DNA of 64,000 nucleotides from Bacillota bacterium (GTDB lineage Bacteria; Bacillota; Clostridia; Acetivibrionales; DTU013): contig JAEZYU010000004.1 in assembly GCA_023418915.1 (NCBI GenBank), positions 1-64,000 of the forward strand. The letters run 5' to 3'. This document shows, one piece after another, positions 53,077-62,064 of the stretch; the first letter of the stretch is position 1, and every line of letters starts with the position of its first letter. Made by a program: the position numbers and the translations under genes. Below the pieces are notes generated by a model. It was not told the origin of the DNA, did no database searches, and saw nothing but the letters and a program-made list of their open reading frames with translations.

Positions 53077-53574
53077 ATGGTAAGAAATCGAAACGGAAAT
53101 CAGGCCGAGAGCGGAGCAAATACGGAAAAAAGCCATAACACGCATCAGAAGGAGCGTCAACCCCGGAGCCGTTCAAATCATCAGGGCTATAATTCCAGGA
53201 GCCAGCACCAGGGCCGCCAGCAGAATGGGTCCAGGAACAGTGATGCGCAGAGAGATAAAGGCACATCAGCACAGAACAGCACGTCGGCCGGAGGTCAGTT
53301 CCAGTCATCGCAAAGGAACAATAATCATGGTTCAAGGAGCCATGACGGGCATAACCGTGACAGCGGACAGCAAAGAGGATATTACCGCGACCGGAACAGG
53401 GATTCGGATAGAGACACGCAGCAAAAGCATTCCGCCCAGCATTACAATAAGCATACCAATTCATACAGAAACAGGGCGGAGGAGACTATCGACGATATCA
53501 AGCAGGATATAATAAGGCTTGAGAAGGAAATAGAATTAGAGATAAAAGAGATCAGAAGCCTGAAGTTCCTATAA
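53077..53574 (+). CDS. Low-complexity Arg/Ser/Asn/Gln/His-rich protein
   Basis: A 165-residue protein. The first 125 residues are basic and disordered (SRSNHQGYNSRSQHQGRQQ, RDRNRDSDRDTQQKHS). The last 35 form an amphipathic helix (EETIDDIKQDIIRLEKEIELEIKEIRSLKF), probably a coiled coil. GGAGG lies 6 bases before ATG 53077. It has the look of an RNA- or coat-binding protein, but no family was recognised. It lies between the amidohydrolase and coaX genes on the same strand. Confidence 0.6.
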   Translation: MVRNRNGNQAESGANTEKSHNTHQKERQPRSRSNHQGYNSRSQHQGRQQNGSRNSDAQRDKGTSAQNSTSAGGQFQSSQRNNNHGSRSHDGHNRDSGQQRGYYRDRNRDSDRDTQQKHSAQHYNKHTNSYRNRAEETIDDIKQDIIRLEKEIELEIKEIRSLKFL

Positions 53575-53625
53575 TGATTTATAGGCTGTGAACGACTTAA
53601 GCCAGGCTGTGTGGAGGAATAGCAA

Positions 53626-54402
53626 TTGCTTCTTGCGATAAATGTCGGAAATACCAATATACGTTTTGGAATATATAATGAAAGAAAACTGATTGCACAT
53701 TGGAAACTCGCTACTAACAGAGGCTGGACGGCTGACGAGTTTGGGATGTATTTTGTGAACTTCTTCAATTATGAGAAGCTCAATATTTCAGATGTTGAGG
53801 CAGTTATCATATCGTCCGTCGTACCACCAATAATGTTTTCCTTTGAGCATGCCATAGAGAGATATATGAAAAGGGATCCGATCATTATCGGTCCGGGCAT
53901 CAAGACCGGCATCAACATTAAGTACGAGAACCCTCGTGAGCTCGGAGCAGACAGGATCGTCAACGCAGTGGCGGCCTATGAAATATACGGAGGTCCTGCG
54001 ATAGTGGTGGACTTTGGCACTGCCACCACATTTAATGCCATTTCATCAAAGGGTGAATTTCTTGGAGGTGCGATCTGCCCCGGCATACTGATATCTGCAG
54101 AAGCGCTTTATCAGCGCACTGCCAAGCTTCCAAGGATCGACCTGGCAAAGCATGAGGTAGTTATAGGCCGCAATACGGCCGTCAGTATGCAATCCGGAGT
54201 ATTCCACGGATATGTGGGACAGGTCAATCATCTTGTCCACAAAATCAAGCAGGAAATGAAGGAAGAGAACATAAAAGTTATAGCCACAGGCGGACTGGCT
54301 AAATTCATCGCTCCTGAAACTGAGTCAATAGGCGAAGTGAATGGCCGGCTCGTACTGGAAGGCTTAAGGATCATATATGAGAAAAACAGGAACGAGGTCT
54401 GA
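53626..54402 (+). CDS. coaX: Type III pantothenate kinase
   Basis: A 258-residue ASKHA-fold kinase that phosphorylates pantothenate in coenzyme A synthesis. It has LLAINVGNTNIRFGIY (phosphate loop), ELGADRIVNAVAAYEIYGGP, VVDFGTATTFNAIS and ATGGLAKFIAPE. Length is typical. Start TTG 53626 follows TGGAGGAATAGCAA. It overlaps the decarboxylase by 26 bases. coaX is often beside birA in Firmicutes. Confidence 0.94.
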   Translation: MLLAINVGNTNIRFGIYNERKLIAHWKLATNRGWTADEFGMYFVNFFNYEKLNISDVEAVIISSVVPPIMFSFEHAIERYMKRDPIIIGPGIKTGINIKYENPRELGADRIVNAVAAYEIYGGPAIVVDFGTATTFNAISSKGEFLGGAICPGILISAEALYQRTAKLPRIDLAKHEVVIGRNTAVSMQSGVFHGYVGQVNHLVHKIKQEMKEENIKVIATGGLAKFIAPETESIGEVNGRLVLEGLRIIYEKNRNEV

Positions 54403-55906
54403 AAACGGTACTGCGGCAAATCAATGGAACACTCCTGTCTATAATGCCTTAAAGTCCTATACCGTTTCCGGAACTATACCCTTCCATATGCCGGGTCATA
54501 AGTTGGGCTGCGGTATTCCTTATGAATTTTTGTCTGAAATTGAAAAGCTGGACCTTACCGAAATCCCCGGCATGGATGATCTTCACAAGCCTGAGGGTAT
54601 ACTGAAAGAGGCGCATGAACTGACTGCTGCGGCATTTGGTGCCAGAGACAGCTATTTTGTCGTAAATGGCAGTACAGTAGGCATCCATGCGGCTATAGCT
54701 GCGGTCTGCAGACCAGGACAGACCCTGATTACAGGAAGGGACAGCCATAGCTCAGTGATCAACGGCATGCTTATTGCCGGTGTATCACCGTATTACATAA
54801 TGCCCGAGTATTCGGAGCCGTTCCGAATAAGCACGGGGGTTCGGCCCGGGGAGATAGAAAGAGCTCTTGATGCTTCTCCCGAAGCGGCAGGCGTTCTTAT
54901 AACACGGCCAAATTATTACGGAGTTTGCTGTGATATAGAGAAGATCGCTCATATAGTGCATTCACATAATAAGGTGCTGATCGTAGACGAGGCCCATGGC
55001 CCGCACCTTGTATTCAATAAAAGGCTGCCGGTGTCATCCCTTGAAGCCGGAGCTGATATCTGTGTGCAAAGCGCCCACAAAACCCTGCCCGCATTTACTC
55101 AGGGAGCTTATCTGCATGTCGGCTCTGACAAAGTGGATATAGACAGAGTGGAGTATTTTCTTGACATATACCAGACCACCAGTCCATCTTATATAATCAT
55201 GGCCTTTCTGGACATAGCTAGAGAAGTGATGCAGAAATACGGAGAGAAGCTTCTTGACAGACTGATCGATTCCATTGATGAAAACAGTGTAAAATTTGGG
55301 AATGACGGTATAGCGTTGCTGAACAGGGAAGCTGTGCCAGGCTTTGATCATGATATGACAAGGATCACTGCTAATGTAACTCAGTTCGGAATAACAGGCT
55401 ACGACGCAGAAATGCTCTTCAGACAGAAATATGACATACAGGCTGAAATGTCGGATCTTTCAAATATAGTCTTTTTATGTACCGCAGCAGACAGCCCGCA
55501 GCGGATAGAAATGCTGTTTTCTGCAATGAGGAAATTTCAGCATGATTATAACCCAAGCCGAGTCACAAGAGGCATATCATTACCGGATATCTCCGCTGTC
55601 CTGAACCGAAATGACCTGCATAAAAGGCTTGCGGAGCTATTTGAACGGCAGGCGGAGTTTTGCAGGATAGTGGCTGAACCGCAGGACATAATTAATTCAC
55701 ACACGGATAAAATCAGGCTGGAGGATGCTGTGGGAAGGATAAGCAAATGTACTATTTCACCTTACCCACCCGGAACAGCTCTTGTGTGCCCGGGAGAAGA
55801 AATATGTCCGGAGGCGGTCGACTTTTTGCTGCATGCAATCAAAGCGGGCGCTAAGGTTCACGGGCTAAGCAGCGACATGACTGTAACTGTTTTGAGCAGG
55901 AAATAA
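54377..55906 (+). CDS. Orn/Lys/Arg decarboxylase family protein
   Basis: A 509-residue PLP fold-type I decarboxylase of the Bacillus YaaO/SpeA kind. FHMPGHKLGCG and DLTEIPGMDDLHKP open the domain; the Schiff-base lysine is in SAHKTLPAFTQGAYLH, with DEAHGPHL before it. The C-terminal domain ends near AVDFLLHAIKAGAKVHG. It would make a polyamine (agmatine, cadaverine or putrescine). As in B. subtilis (yaaO), it lies upstream of tmk. Confidence 0.9.
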   Translation: MRKTGTRSENGTAANQWNTPVYNALKSYTVSGTIPFHMPGHKLGCGIPYEFLSEIEKLDLTEIPGMDDLHKPEGILKEAHELTAAAFGARDSYFVVNGSTVGIHAAIAAVCRPGQTLITGRDSHSSVINGMLIAGVSPYYIMPEYSEPFRISTGVRPGEIERALDASPEAAGVLITRPNYYGVCCDIEKIAHIVHSHNKVLIVDEAHGPHLVFNKRLPVSSLEAGADICVQSAHKTLPAFTQGAYLHVGSDKVDIDRVEYFLDIYQTTSPSYIIMAFLDIAREVMQKYGEKLLDRLIDSIDENSVKFGNDGIALLNREAVPGFDHDMTRITANVTQFGITGYDAEMLFRQKYDIQAEMSDLSNIVFLCTAADSPQRIEMLFSAMRKFQHDYNPSRVTRGISLPDISAVLNRNDLHKRLAELFERQAEFCRIVAEPQDIINSHTDKIRLEDAVGRISKCTISPYPPGTALVCPGEEICPEAVDFLLHAIKAGAKVHGLSSDMTVTVLSRK

Positions 55907-56038
55907 ATCATGGGTGGCACAGCACGCTGTAATGGGGTATAATGTAAGTGGAGAGGGATGTAAGGGTACACTTGCAAGGAGAAAGCATTTGCAGCCGGGG
56001 TATGTCCCTGGAATAGAGCAAGGTGAGGGTGGAGCGGC

Positions 56039-56677
56039 ATGAAACGAGGGCTTTTCATCACAGTAGAGGGCACGGACGGTAGCGGTAAGACAACACAGAT
56101 CAAAAACATGATGGAGCATCTTTCGTCTATGGGGTGCAGAGTCATCCTGACCAGAGAGCCCGGTGGGACGCGCATCAGCGAGAATATCCGCTCAATCATA
56201 TTGGATCCGGCTTTCACTGAAATGCACAATTCAACAGAACTGCTGTTGTACTCGGCAGCAAGAGCCCAACTGGTCGAGCAGGTAATCAGGCCTGCCATCG
56301 CCAACAGCGAGACAGTCATATGCGACCGTTATGCAGACTCTTTTTTCGCATACCAGGGCTATGGAAGAGGGCTGGATATCGATATGCTTCAAAAAATCAC
56401 TGATGTAGCAATTAACGGCACGATGCCGGATGTCACCTTTTTCTTTGATCTGGATCCGGAAATAGGTCTGAGGAGGCGGATGACCGCTTCAAACAGTGAC
56501 AGGATTGAAAATGAGCTGATCGAATTCCACACAAGAGTATACAACGGTTACAAAGAACTGGCAGTAAAATACCCTGACAGAATAAAAACAATCGATGCAG
56601 CAAGGCCTGCGGATGAAGTCTGGAATGACGTAAGACGCCAGTTGGACATGGTGCTGGGCTTTATCAGACAGGTTTGA
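56039..56677 (+). CDS. tmk: Thymidylate kinase
   Basis: A 212-residue kinase that makes dTDP from dTMP. The P-loop GTDGSGKTTQIK is at residues 10-21, the DR(Y) motif in CDRYADSFFAYQG, and the LID region in GLRRRMTAS. GGTGAGGGTGGAG precedes ATG 56039. It starts the conserved Firmicute block tmk-darA-yaaR-holB-ricT. Confidence 0.96.
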   Translation: MKRGLFITVEGTDGSGKTTQIKNMMEHLSSMGCRVILTREPGGTRISENIRSIILDPAFTEMHNSTELLLYSAARAQLVEQVIRPAIANSETVICDRYADSFFAYQGYGRGLDIDMLQKITDVAINGTMPDVTFFFDLDPEIGLRRRMTASNSDRIENELIEFHTRVYNGYKELAVKYPDRIKTIDAARPADEVWNDVRRQLDMVLGFIRQV

Positions 56678-56706
56678 GAAGATATATTTGATAGGAGGGT
56701 GGATGA

Positions 56707-57036
56707 ATGAAACTTGTATTCGCTATTGTTCACGATGAAGATGGTTCAAAGGTTATGGAGGAACTGAACAGAAGCGGTTTCGGAGTGACCAAGCTCTGCT
56801 CCACGGGAGGCTTTCTCAAAGCAGGCAATACCACTTTGCTGGTAGGCGTTGAGGAAGATCATCTGGATGCTGTGATTGATGTCATCAAGAAAAAATCCAA
56901 AAGTAGAAAACAAGTTATCAACTCCAGCATGACTCCCAATGGAATGGGCGGCATGTTCATACCTTATCCGGTAGAGGTCGTAGTCGGCGGTGCAACCATA
57001 TTTGTACTTGACGTCGAACGCTTTGAGAAGGCATAG
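56707..57036 (+). CDS. darA: Cyclic-di-AMP receptor DarA (PII-like, YaaQ)
   Basis: A 109-residue PII-like trimeric protein that binds c-di-AMP in Firmicutes. It shows the family stretch KLVFAIVHDEDGSKVMEELN, then GFGVTKLCSTGGFLKAGNTTLLVGVEE and GGATIFVLDVERFEKA. Length is exact for the family. TAGGAGGGTGGATGA precedes ATG 56707. Confidence 0.95.
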   Translation: MKLVFAIVHDEDGSKVMEELNRSGFGVTKLCSTGGFLKAGNTTLLVGVEEDHLDAVIDVIKKKSKSRKQVINSSMTPNGMGGMFIPYPVEVVVGGATIFVLDVERFEKA

Positions 57037-57071
57037 ATGCGCTCCGGCGGATCGATAGTGGGAGGCATATC

Positions 57072-57524
57072 TTGAAGGTAAGTGATACTCTCAGCAATCC
57101 GGCAGGTCTTCCCGGTCTGCCGGCAAAGGATGATACCAGGATCAAGCCCTCGGTAGAAGGCGAGTTCCGCAGTCGGCTTGCAAAGGCCGAAGACAGCAAT
57201 TATGAACAGCACCTGCAAAGGCTTGCAGAGGATATCGTCAGGCAGGGTGAGACTCTTGCACGTAAAATTGACATACGCGAACTAAAGATCTACAGGAAGC
57301 TGATAGCTGAATTCCTGGACATTGCGCTGGGCAACTCCAAAAAGTTTTCAAAAAAGAGCCTTCTTGACAGAAGGGGAAGGCACAAGGTATATGCCATTGT
57401 CCAAAATATTAACAGTGAACTCGATCAGCTCACTCAGGACGTGCTGCAGGGTGAAAGGGATAATATCAGCCTGCTTCAACGGCTGGCGGACATCAGGGGA
57501 CTGATATTGGATCTTTTTACGTGA
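57072..57524 (+). CDS. yaaR: YaaR family protein (DUF327)
   Basis: A 150-residue small helical protein of the DUF327 family, whose function is not established. It has an N-terminal disordered segment and the domain FRSRLAKAEDSNYEQHLQRLAEDI, RQGETLARKIDIRELKIYRKLIAEFLD, FDRRGRHKVYAIV-like, then INSELDQLTQ. Start TTG 57072 is preceded by GGGAGGC. A terminator-like hairpin follows it before holB. Confidence 0.9.
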   Translation: MKVSDTLSNPAGLPGLPAKDDTRIKPSVEGEFRSRLAKAEDSNYEQHLQRLAEDIVRQGETLARKIDIRELKIYRKLIAEFLDIALGNSKKFSKKSLLDRRGRHKVYAIVQNINSELDQLTQDVLQGERDNISLLQRLADIRGLILDLFT

Positions 57525-57541
57525 TTGAGGATACTTATGAT

Positions 57542-57588
57542 AATCCGATTTTGTCGCTCCGTATCGGGGGGCATTATCGGATTTTTTA
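57542..57588 (+). terminator. Terminator-like hairpin between yaaR and holB
   Basis: AATCCGAT and ATCGGATT form the base of a stem with a 26-base loop, followed by TTTT. It would give partial termination inside the block. Confidence 0.6.
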
Positions 57589-57600
57589 AAGGAGCATTTT

Positions 57601-58590
57601 ATGGATTTCGATTTTATAATCGGTCAGAGGGAAGTGATCGGCAGCCTGAAACGATCGATTTCCGAAGATAGGGTAGGCCATGCATATATTTTCTCAGGAC
57701 CGGAGGGGATCGGTAAAAAAACGATAGCAGGTATTTTTGCCGGACTGCTGCTGTGCAATGATCCGTACGATGGAGCCGCATGTGGTCAATGCAAGGCATG
57801 CAGACTCATGCAAAATGCAAGCAATCCTGATCATGTCAGCATCAATGCGGAGGATACAAGTATCGGAGTCGATGTTATTCGCAGCATTCAGAGTGATACT
57901 GCGCTCAGGCCATTGTATTCCAAACGAAAGGTCTATATTGTTGAAGATGCCGTCAAAATGACTGATCAGGCACAAAATTGCCTGCTTAAAACATTTGAGG
58001 AGCCACCGGGATATGTTGTTATAATCCTGCTTACAACAAATTATGAAAAGCTGCTGGAAACAGTGCGATCCAGAGCGCAACACCTGCAATTCAGAAAATA
58101 TACCCGAGATCAGGTATGTCAGGTGTTGAATGCCAGACTTGGCGGAAACGACATGGGATTGATCGGATTGGCGGCCGATTACTCTGACGGGAATATTGGT
58201 ATGGCGTTGGAATTAGCTGAATCAGGGGATTTTTCGCACCTTAGGGATCAGGTATTTGAGATGCTGCCAGGGGCTGCAAGGGGCAGAACAAAGGACATTT
58301 TGGAGTTCACAGCATTTTTGGACAGTCACAGGGCAAGCATAAATATATTGTTTGACATAATGCTCTTATACTACCGGGATCTGCTGGTAATGAAAGAGAC
58401 CGGAAATGAAAAAATGTTGATTAATTCAGACAAAAAGGATATTATATTAGATAATGCCCGGAATTACCGGGGCAGCAGGATCATAGCAAGTATCGAGGCT
58501 ATAGGTGCAGTCCGCACTGCTCTCAGGCAGAATGCGGGTTACCAGCTTGCCATAGATAACTTGCTGATCAATCTACGGGAGGATCAATGA
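57601..58590 (+). CDS. holB: DNA polymerase III delta' subunit
   Basis: A 329-residue AAA+ clamp-loader subunit. The P-loop GPEGIGKKTIAG is at about residues 32-43, the zinc-binding cysteines in CNDPYDGAACGQCKACRLM, and the sensor region VKMTDQAQNCLLKTFEEPPGYVV. It would act in loading the beta clamp. Start ATG 57601 is preceded by AAAGGAG. It is followed directly by ricT. Confidence 0.93.
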   Translation: MDFDFIIGQREVIGSLKRSISEDRVGHAYIFSGPEGIGKKTIAGIFAGLLLCNDPYDGAACGQCKACRLMQNASNPDHVSINAEDTSIGVDVIRSIQSDTALRPLYSKRKVYIVEDAVKMTDQAQNCLLKTFEEPPGYVVIILLTTNYEKLLETVRSRAQHLQFRKYTRDQVCQVLNARLGGNDMGLIGLAADYSDGNIGMALELAESGDFSHLRDQVFEMLPGAARGRTKDILEFTAFLDSHRASINILFDIMLLYYRDLLVMKETGNEKMLINSDKKDIILDNARNYRGSRIIASIEAIGAVRTALRQNAGYQLAIDNLLINLREDQ

Positions 58591-59460
58591 ATGGTAAAGG
58601 TAGTCGGAGTCAGGTTCAAAAAAGCAGGAAAGGTGTATTACTTCGACCCTGATCAATTACAGATAGATGAAGGTGCGAATGTCATCGTAGAAACTGCCAG
58701 AGGAGTGGAGTTCGGAGAGGTCGTCATACCGCCTCGCGATGTAGAGGATGATGAGATAGTAGCTCCGCTCAAGAAGGTCATGAGGATCGCTTCAGAGGAT
58801 GACATAAAGCATGCTTCTGAAAACGGCAAGAAAGAGAAGGAGGCTTTTGCGACCTGCCTTCAGAAAATAAGGGACCACAATCTTGAAATGAAGCTGATAG
58901 ATGTGGAGTATACATTTGACAATAATAAGATTCTTTTTTACTTTACAGCAGACGGAAGAGTTGACTTCAGAGAGCTGGTAAAGGATCTGGCGTCTGTTTT
59001 CAAGACACGTATAGAACTCAGGCAGATAGGCGTAAGAGACGAGTCCAAGATGATGGGCGGCATAGGCGTTTGCGGCCGGGTATTGTGCTGCAGCTCATAC
59101 CTTGGCGAATTCCAGCCTGTTTCTATAAAAATGGCAAAAGAACAGGGATTGTCCCTCAATCCGACGAAAATTTCCGGTAATTGCGGAAGACTTATGTGCT
59201 GTCTGAAATACGAGCAGGATGCGTATGAACAGATAATAAGGAAAGCACCGAAAACTGGAGCTATTGTTGATACGCCTGATGGTCAGGGTGTAGTGGTGGA
59301 GACCTACCTCATCAAGGAAGCAGTAAAGGTGAAGATGGACAAGGGCAATGAGACTGATATTAGGACCTACAGATTTGAAGAGGTCAGTCTGATCAAGGAT
59401 GCAGCAGTACGTGAGGACAATGATTCTGAAATGGATGAATTAAAGGAGCTTGAGGATTAG
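58591..59460 (+). CDS. ricT: PSP1-domain protein RicT (YaaT)
   Basis: A 289-residue cytoplasmic protein of the PSP1 family. Its Firmicute members form the RicA-RicF-RicT complex, which carries [4Fe-4S] clusters and aids RNA maturation (RNase Y) and sporulation/competence. The cysteine-rich region is GIGVCGRVLCCSSYLGEF followed by GNCGRLMCCLKYEQDAY; an acidic tail closes it. ATG 58591 follows holB immediately. Confidence 0.95.
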   Translation: MVKVVGVRFKKAGKVYYFDPDQLQIDEGANVIVETARGVEFGEVVIPPRDVEDDEIVAPLKKVMRIASEDDIKHASENGKKEKEAFATCLQKIRDHNLEMKLIDVEYTFDNNKILFYFTADGRVDFRELVKDLASVFKTRIELRQIGVRDESKMMGGIGVCGRVLCCSSYLGEFQPVSIKMAKEQGLSLNPTKISGNCGRLMCCLKYEQDAYEQIIRKAPKTGAIVDTPDGQGVVVETYLIKEAVKVKMDKGNETDIRTYRFEEVSLIKDAAVREDNDSEMDELKELED

Positions 59461-59495
59461 AGTCATACCTCCTGGTCAAATTGTTGCAAAAAGTA

Positions 59496-59524
59496 TTTTC
59501 ATTATCCGTCAATAATGATAGAAT
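59496..59524 (+). promoter_or_regulatory. Possible sigma-A promoter for the ferredoxin gene
   Basis: TTTTCA at 59496, a 17-base spacer, and TAGAAT at 59519. The -35 match is partial. It lies 57 bases before the start codon. Confidence 0.4.
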
Positions 59525-59580
59525 AGTAAAGGTTTAATTGATCTTAGGTAAACAAAATGGATTTGAGGAGGTGTACCCTG

Positions 59581-59751
59581 ATGGCATATCGTATTAATGA
59601 TGATTGTATCAGCTGCGGCGCGTGTGAAGCTGAATGCCCGGTTTCATGCATATCAGCAGGCGATAGTAAATATGAGATAGACGAAGGAGCATGTATCGAG
59701 TGTGGAGCATGCGCAAATGTCTGCCCGGTCGACGCTCCGAAGCCGGAATAA
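59581..59751 (+). CDS. 2[4Fe-4S] ferredoxin
   Basis: A 56-residue clostridial-type ferredoxin. It has two classic cluster motifs: CISCGACEAECP and CIECGACANVCP, each Cx2Cx2Cx3C. GGAGGTGTACCCTG precedes ATG 59581. It has its own terminator and probably its own promoter. It occupies the position of yabA in the Bacillus gene order, between ricT and trmN6. Confidence 0.97.
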   Translation: MAYRINDDCISCGACEAECPVSCISAGDSKYEIDEGACIECGACANVCPVDAPKPE

Positions 59752-59764
59752 TTGAATGCAGTGT

Positions 59765-59813
59765 ATAAGGGGTCAGGCAACAGCTTTATGCTGTGGCATG
59801 ACTCCTTATTTTA
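59765..59813 (+). terminator. Terminator of the ferredoxin gene
   Basis: ATAAGGGGTCA...TGACTCCTTAT with a nested ACAGC/GCTGT stem, followed by TTTTA. The MITE mini-copy begins directly at its end. Confidence 0.85.
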
Positions 59814-59884
59814 TATAACGAGGCAAATTATGACCCCCACCTCTATACGTCTTTTCAACCTTCAGGCTTGAACGATACGTTATA
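59814..59884. repeat. Minimal 71-bp MITE copy with perfect TATAACG ends
   Basis: TATAACGAGG at 59814-59823 and ATACGTTATA to 59884. Inside are GACCCCCACCTCTATACG and TTTTCAACCTTCAGGCTTGAACGA, the same modules as the long copies in the same order. This defines the ends of the family. Confidence 0.8.
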
Positions 59885-59989
59885 ATGGAGTGTAATGATG
59901 GGACGATGCAACAGGGCGTAACATCAACGCATAACATCAAGGTGAAGCAACAGGGCGTTATTATCAAGTGGTGCATAAAGGGAGGGTGC

Positions 59990-60775
59990 TTGTTGCATAT
60001 TCATATCCTTGAAAACGAGAGGATAGACGATCTTCAATATAAAGGACTCAAACTGATCCAGAAGAAGGACGGCTTCTGCTTTGGTGTTGATGCGGTACTA
60101 CTTTCACATTTTGCTCAGGTCGCAAAAAACAGCAAGGTGATCGACCTGGGGACAGGCACCGGCATCATAGCTGTGCTTGTGGCCGCCAAGAAGGGGCCTG
60201 AAAGGGTTGTTGGGCTTGAGATACAGCACGATATGGCTGACATGGCTGCTCGAAGTGTTGAGCTCAACGCACTGAGTGAAAGGGTAAGTATTGTACAGGG
60301 AGATATCAAGGATGCAGTGCGCATTTTTGCAGCTGCAAGCTTTGATGCTGTAGTGACTAACCCTCCGTATATGGAAAAAGGGGGAGGACTGCTAAATCCT
60401 GCTGATGTCAAGGCAATATCAAGACATGAAATACTCTGTACACTTGAAGATATTGTATCGGTTGCCTCCAGGCTGATGAAGCCCGGCGGCAAGTTCTCTA
60501 TGGTTCATAGGCCTCAGCGGCTCGCAGACATTATTTATCATATGCGCAGCTACTCGATCGAACCAAAGCAATTGAGGTTTGTGCATCCTTCTCCGGGGAA
60601 AAAGCCCAACCTGCTTCTAATCTCCGGTACAAAAAACGGAAAGGCCGAGTTAAGAGTCCAGGAACCGCTTTATGTGTATGACAGCACCGGCAGGTATTCA
60701 AAGGAGATCGATGAAATATACAGCAGAGACACAGCCGGACAATTCGATTTGCGCAGAGGGCTGGATGAAGAGTGA
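59990..60775 (+). CDS. trmN6: tRNA1(Val) (adenine-37-N6)-methyltransferase
   Basis: A 261-residue SAM-dependent methyltransferase (YabB/YfiC type). It has the SAM motif VIDLGTGTGIIAVL, ending the substrate-recognition segment FGVDAVLLSHFAQ, and the catalytic NPPY in VVTNPPYMEKGGG. The family modifies adenine-37 of tRNA-Val in E. coli. Start TTG 59990 is preceded by GGGAGGG; upstream in-frame codons lie in the MITE copy and are unlikely. Confidence 0.9.
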   Translation: MLHIHILENERIDDLQYKGLKLIQKKDGFCFGVDAVLLSHFAQVAKNSKVIDLGTGTGIIAVLVAAKKGPERVVGLEIQHDMADMAARSVELNALSERVSIVQGDIKDAVRIFAAASFDAVVTNPPYMEKGGGLLNPADVKAISRHEILCTLEDIVSVASRLMKPGGKFSMVHRPQRLADIIYHMRSYSIEPKQLRFVHPSPGKKPNLLLISGTKNGKAELRVQEPLYVYDSTGRYSKEIDEIYSRDTAGQFDLRRGLDEE

Positions 60776-60838
60776 ACGTCACCGGGATAAACCTGACTGA
60801 AGTCAATAAGAAAGTTTACAGGAAAGGCAGAGAAAAAA

Positions 60839-61696
60839 TTGGATACAACAGGAACGCTATATCTGGTGGCAACGCCGATAGGAAATCTTGAAGATATCAC
60901 ACTGCGTGCATTGAGAGTATTAAAAGAGGTCGATATAATAGCAGCGGAGGATACACGGCAGACACTTAAGCTGCTGAACCACTTTGAGATCAAAAACACT
61001 CTTGTGAGCTATTATGAGCACAATAAAGTCGAAAAAGGGAATTACCTGATCCGGCAGCTCAATGATGGAAAGGACATCGCACTCGTTTCAGATGCGGGCT
61101 GTCCTGGAATTTCCGATCCGGGTGAGGATCTTGTACAGCTTGCGGCGCAAAATGGGATATCTGTGACAATGGTGCCGGGACCTGCGGCTGTGATTGCCGG
61201 TGTGGTGCTGTCTGGCTTGCCGGCCGGCAGATTTTCCTTTGAGGGATTTTTACCAATGAATAAGAGGACCAGGCGTGAGAGGATCGATTCCATAAGGAAT
61301 GATACAAGGACACTTGTGTTTTATGAAGCACCGCATAAGCTCATACATACATTGAGGGATCTCAGGGCGGCTTTTGGCAACAGGCGTATATCAATAGCCC
61401 GGGAACTGACCAAGAGATACGAGGAGGTCTGGCGGACAACACTTGATGAGGCTGTCGGCAAATATGAAACCGATGCTCCTAAGGGGGAATTTGTACTTGT
61501 TCTGGAGGGTGCTGATGAGCACCTGCTTCAAGAGGCTGAAATCAAAAGTTGGGAGGAAATCAGCATCGAGGAGCATTTAAAGATGTATATGGATAAAGAT
61601 GTTGATAAAAAAGAAGCGATGAAAAAGGTTTCTGAGGATCGCGGCATAAGCAAAAGAGATGTATATAACAGCCTTATCCGCAAAGCAGAGGATTAA
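60839..61696 (+). CDS. rsmI: 16S rRNA 2'-O-ribose C1402 methyltransferase
   Basis: A 285-residue tetrapyrrole-methylase-fold enzyme that methylates C1402 of 16S rRNA. Motifs are LYLVATPIGNLEDITLRAL at the N-terminus, EDTRQT, SYYEHNK, LVSDAGCPGISDPGEDLV and LPAGRFSFEGFLP. Start TTG 60839 follows an AGGAAAGG-type site. yazA, which lies before it in Bacillus, is absent. Confidence 0.95.
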   Translation: MDTTGTLYLVATPIGNLEDITLRALRVLKEVDIIAAEDTRQTLKLLNHFEIKNTLVSYYEHNKVEKGNYLIRQLNDGKDIALVSDAGCPGISDPGEDLVQLAAQNGISVTMVPGPAAVIAGVVLSGLPAGRFSFEGFLPMNKRTRRERIDSIRNDTRTLVFYEAPHKLIHTLRDLRAAFGNRRISIARELTKRYEEVWRTTLDEAVGKYETDAPKGEFVLVLEGADEHLLQEAEIKSWEEISIEEHLKMYMDKDVDKKEAMKKVSEDRGISKRDVYNSLIRKAED

Positions 61697-61718
61697 TAAG
61701 CGGCGTAAGACAATAAAA

Positions 61719-61741
61719 AGCCCGGCAGCTTTTGCCGGGCT
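61719..61741 (-). terminator. Terminator of the abrB-like gene (also faces rsmI)
   Basis: AGCCCGGCA-GCTTT-TGCCGGGCT. On the minus strand it is followed by TTTTTATTG, so it best serves the abrB-like gene; it can also end rsmI reads. Confidence 0.88.
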
Positions 61742-61767
61742 GAATTTACCAGAATAATAAATACTGT

Positions 61768-62007
61768 TTACTTTCTGAGCTCCTTCATACAGGACGGGCA
61801 AATATTCTTGCCTTTGTAAATAGTTACGTCCTTTGCGTCACCGCAGAATATACATGCAGGCTCATATTTCTTCAATATGATGGTAGCGCCGTCAACATAT
61901 ATTTCCAGTGCGTCCTTCTCTGCTATATCCAGAGTTCTTCTCAATTCTATAGGAAGGACAACTCTTCCAAGTTCATCAACTTTTCTAACTATTCCTGTAG
62001 ATTTCAT
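61768..62007 (-). CDS. abrB: AbrB/Abh-type transition-state regulator
   Basis: A 79-residue protein. The swapped-hairpin DNA-binding domain STGIVRKVDELGRVVLPIELRRTL is at the N-terminus. The C-terminal half holds a paired-cysteine motif, CIFCGDA...ICPSC, that is common in clostridial AbrB proteins. AGGAGG lies just before the ATG (complement of 62007), so the longer reading of 98 residues is rejected. As in Bacillus, it is opposite to rsmI. It probably represses post-exponential genes. Confidence 0.93.
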   Translation of the reverse strand: MKSTGIVRKVDELGRVVLPIELRRTLDIAEKDALEIYVDGATIILKKYEPACIFCGDAKDVTIYKGKNICPSCMKELRK

Positions 62008-62064
62008 ATTCTTTCCTCCTAAATTAACATTATTCGACATTCTTTTATAAAAATATACTAGCAT

